From contig NZ_MCZK01000111.1 in the NCBI RefSeq assembly GCF_002875945.1, positions 1 through 64,000 of the forward strand: DNA of 64,000 bases. Direction: 5' to 3'. Shown here in pieces: positions 62,045 to 64,000 of the stretch (within the stretch, counting starts at the first letter, position 1; each line of letters begins with the position of its first letter). The DNA comes from Vibrio lentus (GTDB taxonomy: Bacteria > Pseudomonadota > Gammaproteobacteria > Enterobacterales > Vibrionaceae). The notes below the pieces were generated by a model, which saw only the letters and a program-made list of their open reading frames with translations, had not been told where the DNA came from and did not search any database. Position numbers and translations under genes: made by a program.

Positions 62045-63226
62045 ATGAGTGATAAAACCAAAAAAAAACCATTACCTTCCTTTATTGAAGAACGCTTGAA
62101 CTTCTATATTCAAGACCTGATTACCCAGAACCAAAGCCAGAAACACTTGGTGTTGGGTAAACGTCCACCGCGCAACGCAGTTGTCATGCAGAGCAATGAT
62201 TACCTAGCCTTGTCGCACAACAAGCAGATCCAACAAGCTCACCAAGCGGCGATCAGTGAACACGATGACAACGTGGTGATGTCGGCCATTTTCCTGCAAG
62301 ATGAAGAGTCTAAACCTGCGTTTGAAACCGAACTCGCAAGCTATGTGGGAATGGAAAGTTGTTTGCTTTCTCAATCTGGCTGGGCGGCCAATATTGGGTT
62401 ACTTCAAACTATCTGTCCGCCAGATACGCCTGTGTATATCGACTTCTTTGCGCACATGTCGCTGTGGGAAGGCATTCGCGCGGCTGGTGCAACAGCTCAT
62501 CCATTTATGCATAACAATATGAGTCACTTACGCAAGCAACTGGAACGTCATGGTTCTGGTGTAATTGTTGTCGACTCAGTTTACAGCACGATTGGCACCA
62601 TCGCCCCACTACGCGACATCTACGAAATGGCGCAAGCGTTTGATTGTGCCGTCATCGTTGATGAATCGCATTCACTGGGCACGCATGGAGAGAATGGTGC
62701 TGGCTTAGTGCAAGCCCTCGGGCTCACGAATCAAGTCGACTTTATCACCGTCAGCTTGGCCAAAACCTTTGCCTATCGCGCAGGCGCAATCCTCGGTCCT
62801 AAACAGCTACCGGCAACCTTGCCGTTTGTCTCTTACCCTGCGATTTTTAGCTCAACCGTGTTGCCGCAAGAGGTGATTCGTTTAGAGAAAACTTTGGAGG
62901 TGATTAAAGGTGCAGAAGATAAACGAAAAACATTATTTGAACGCTCTAAATCGCTCACCACAGGCCTCAAGCGGATTGGCTTTAACATCCGTAGCGAATC
63001 TCAAATCGTTGCACTGGAGTGCGGCAATGAGAGAAATACAGAGCGAGTGCGCGACTTCCTTGAACAGCGTGATGTGTTCGGTGCAGTGTTCTGTCGCCCC
63101 GCTACGGGCAAGAACAAGAACATCATCCGATTTTCAGTGAATGCCGACATGACACCACGAGACATTGACCATGTACTCACGGTTTGTCATGAGGCGTACC
63201 ATCACCCAGAGTTAGAATTCGTATAA
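62045..63226 (+). CDS. cqsA: CAI-1 autoinducer synthase
   Basis: A 393-residue PLP enzyme of the alpha-oxoamine synthase group, which joins an acyl-CoA and SAM (or aminobutyrate) to make amino-ketone autoinducers of the CAI-1 type. The ATG at 62045, after GAAGAGAAC, is preferred to a TTG 15 bases upstream. Conserved parts are NDYLALSHN, FLQDEESKPAFETELASYVG, DESHSLGTHGENGAG and the PLP Lys at about residue 240 in VSLAKTFAYRAG. The adjacent convergent gene is its receptor cqsS, as in other vibrios. Confidence 0.93.
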   Translation: MSDKTKKKPLPSFIEERLNFYIQDLITQNQSQKHLVLGKRPPRNAVVMQSNDYLALSHNKQIQQAHQAAISEHDDNVVMSAIFLQDEESKPAFETELASYVGMESCLLSQSGWAANIGLLQTICPPDTPVYIDFFAHMSLWEGIRAAGATAHPFMHNNMSHLRKQLERHGSGVIVVDSVYSTIGTIAPLRDIYEMAQAFDCAVIVDESHSLGTHGENGAGLVQALGLTNQVDFITVSLAKTFAYRAGAILGPKQLPATLPFVSYPAIFSSTVLPQEVIRLEKTLEVIKGAEDKRKTLFERSKSLTTGLKRIGFNIRSESQIVALECGNERNTERVRDFLEQRDVFGAVFCRPATGKNKNIIRFSVNADMTPRDIDHVLTVCHEAYHHPELEFV

Positions 63227-63290
63227 CTCTGCCAAATCTATAACTAACACAAACGGCAGGACTGAATGGACGCTATCATGTCGCTAAAGC

Positions 63291-63325
63291 AAAAAGAGCC
63301 CAGCAATTCGCTGAGCTCTTTCTTG
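63291..63325. terminator. Bidirectional terminator between cqsA and cqsS
   Basis: AGAGCCCAGC pairs with GCTGAGCTCT (63295-63319, one C-A mismatch). T-rich tracts follow on both strands. Confidence 0.85.
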
Positions 63326-63375
63326 TGTTTTTGTTCGCTGACAAAATGGTCGTGTGATTCAACCTAAGGCATTCA

Positions 63376-64000
63376 CTAAATCCAGTGAGCAATCTTATCG
63401 AACAATCGATTTTTATCTGCCGGTTTGACGATAAAATCTGACATGCCTGACGATTCCATTTTCTCTAAAGTGACGGGCGAGCTGTCACCCGTGTGAGCGA
63501 TAATTGGCACCGAAGAGTACGCTTTATTGGCACTTCGAATTCGGCGTGAAGCTTCCACACCATCCATGATGGGCATTTCGATATCCATGAGAATCAAGTC
63601 GATATCATCACTATCCAATGCGTCTAACGCTTGTTGGCCATCTTCTTTCTGCACAACATCAAAGCCCTGCTTTTCCAGTAACATAGCAGTAAAACGGCGC
63701 AAAGATTCGTTGTCATCCACCACCATAATCGTTCGCTTATTCGTGGCCTCTAGCGGTTTTGTAGGCGCAGCTGGCATCACGTAATTGGAATCGAAAAGTA
63801 AGCGATCGATGGTCGCTTTAGTATTAAGCAGCCAAACTTGAGTTTCGACCCAAATAGGCTCGAAAGAAACGTTTCGAACACGCTTAATAGGATGATGCTC
63901 ATACAAGTAGATGATTCGCGCTTCAGTGAACGAAAGCAGAGATTCAATCCTCTCTAGGCAACTGGCTCGTAAATCCAAGCTCTCCATATCAACAAAGATC
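63376..64000 (-). CDS. cqsS: CAI-1 sensor kinase CqsS, C-terminal part (runs off window)
   Basis: Only the last 208 or so codons are in the window. The C-terminal 120 residues are a response-regulator receiver domain: acidic pocket VVDDNES, phospho-acceptor Asp in LILMDIEMPIMDG, Thr in IIAHTGDS and Lys in FIVKPADK. The part before it would be the end of the kinase ATPase domain (VWLLNTKATIDRLLF is not a usual catalytic motif). CqsS is a hybrid histidine kinase that binds CAI-1 and feeds the LuxU-LuxO relay. The assignment relies on position next to cqsA. The frame is open at the window edge. Confidence 0.82.
   Translation of the reverse strand, partial: IFVDMESLDLRASCLERIESLLSFTEARIIYLYEHHPIKRVRNVSFEPIWVETQVWLLNTKATIDRLLFDSNYVMPAAPTKPLEATNKRTIMVVDDNESLRRFTAMLLEKQGFDVVQKEDGQQALDALDSDDIDLILMDIEMPIMDGVEASRRIRSANKAYSSVPIIAHTGDSSPVTLEKMESSGMSDFIVKPADKNRLFDKIAHWI

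Overview
The window looks like a chromosomal segment of a marine Vibrio, most likely of the V. splendidus group. It is AT-rich and gene-dense. It carries Vibrio-typical genes: gbpA, the small alarmone synthetase relV, the CAI-1 synthase cqsA with its receptor cqsS, and salvage-only cobalamin genes. No tRNA, rRNA, CRISPR array or intact insertion sequence was seen. Species placement is inference from gene content; no search was run.

Layout. 0-2 kb: the edge of a winged-helix regulator, a YhhY-type acetyltransferase and a 59-residue small ORF. 2-6.6 kb: cytochrome bd operon cydA-cydB-cydX with a MocR-type regulator upstream. 6.8-10.1 kb: two tandem AA10 lytic polysaccharide monooxygenases, the second being gbpA. 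11-19.9 kb: btuCD, astE, an M3 oligopeptidase, the cobT-cobS-cobU-cobC salvage operon and a flavin-reductase-like gene. 20-26.5 kb: a 29-residue basic peptide gene with a near-perfect Shine-Dalgarno, a nucleotide-binding epimerase-like gene, the cystine transporter tcyP, an HbpS-like/aldo-keto reductase pair with a divergent LysR regulator, and a DUF218 membrane protein.

26.9-42.7 kb is an accessory stretch rich in secreted effectors: an aerolysin-family pore former, a sphingomyelinase followed by a lipase-foldase-like membrane protein, an AraC/DUF2804/fatty-acid-hydroxylase group, a transglutaminase-elicitor protein with a ricin-type lectin tail, a secreted ADP-ribosyltransferase and a chaperone-usher pilus operon whose second pilin gene is split by a one-base shift in a 7-base homopolymer. 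After a 1-kb non-coding gap, 43.7-54 kb returns to housekeeping genes (sbcB, lrgAB-like pair, cdd, purT, tpm, relV, a sulfite dehydrogenase/cytochrome c operon, ihfA).

54.6-59.1 kb is a zinc-starvation module: a Zur-type repressor, a dihydroorotase paralogue with an unusual metal motif, a gamma-carbonic anhydrase and a His-rich G3E GTPase. A converging aspartoacylase-like gene has a promoter that shares a 14-base match with the zur promoter palindrome. 59.3-64 kb holds a DMT transporter with a divergent MocR regulator, then cqsA and the 3' end of cqsS in convergent orientation.

Functionally the window combines respiration under low oxygen or stress, chitin attack, B12 salvage, a host-damage arsenal with a surface fibre, metal-limitation response and quorum sensing. 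The best candidates for undescribed biology are the sphingomyelinase/foldase-like pair, the frameshifted pilin, the widened Zur regulon and the small basic peptide gene with its structured leader.
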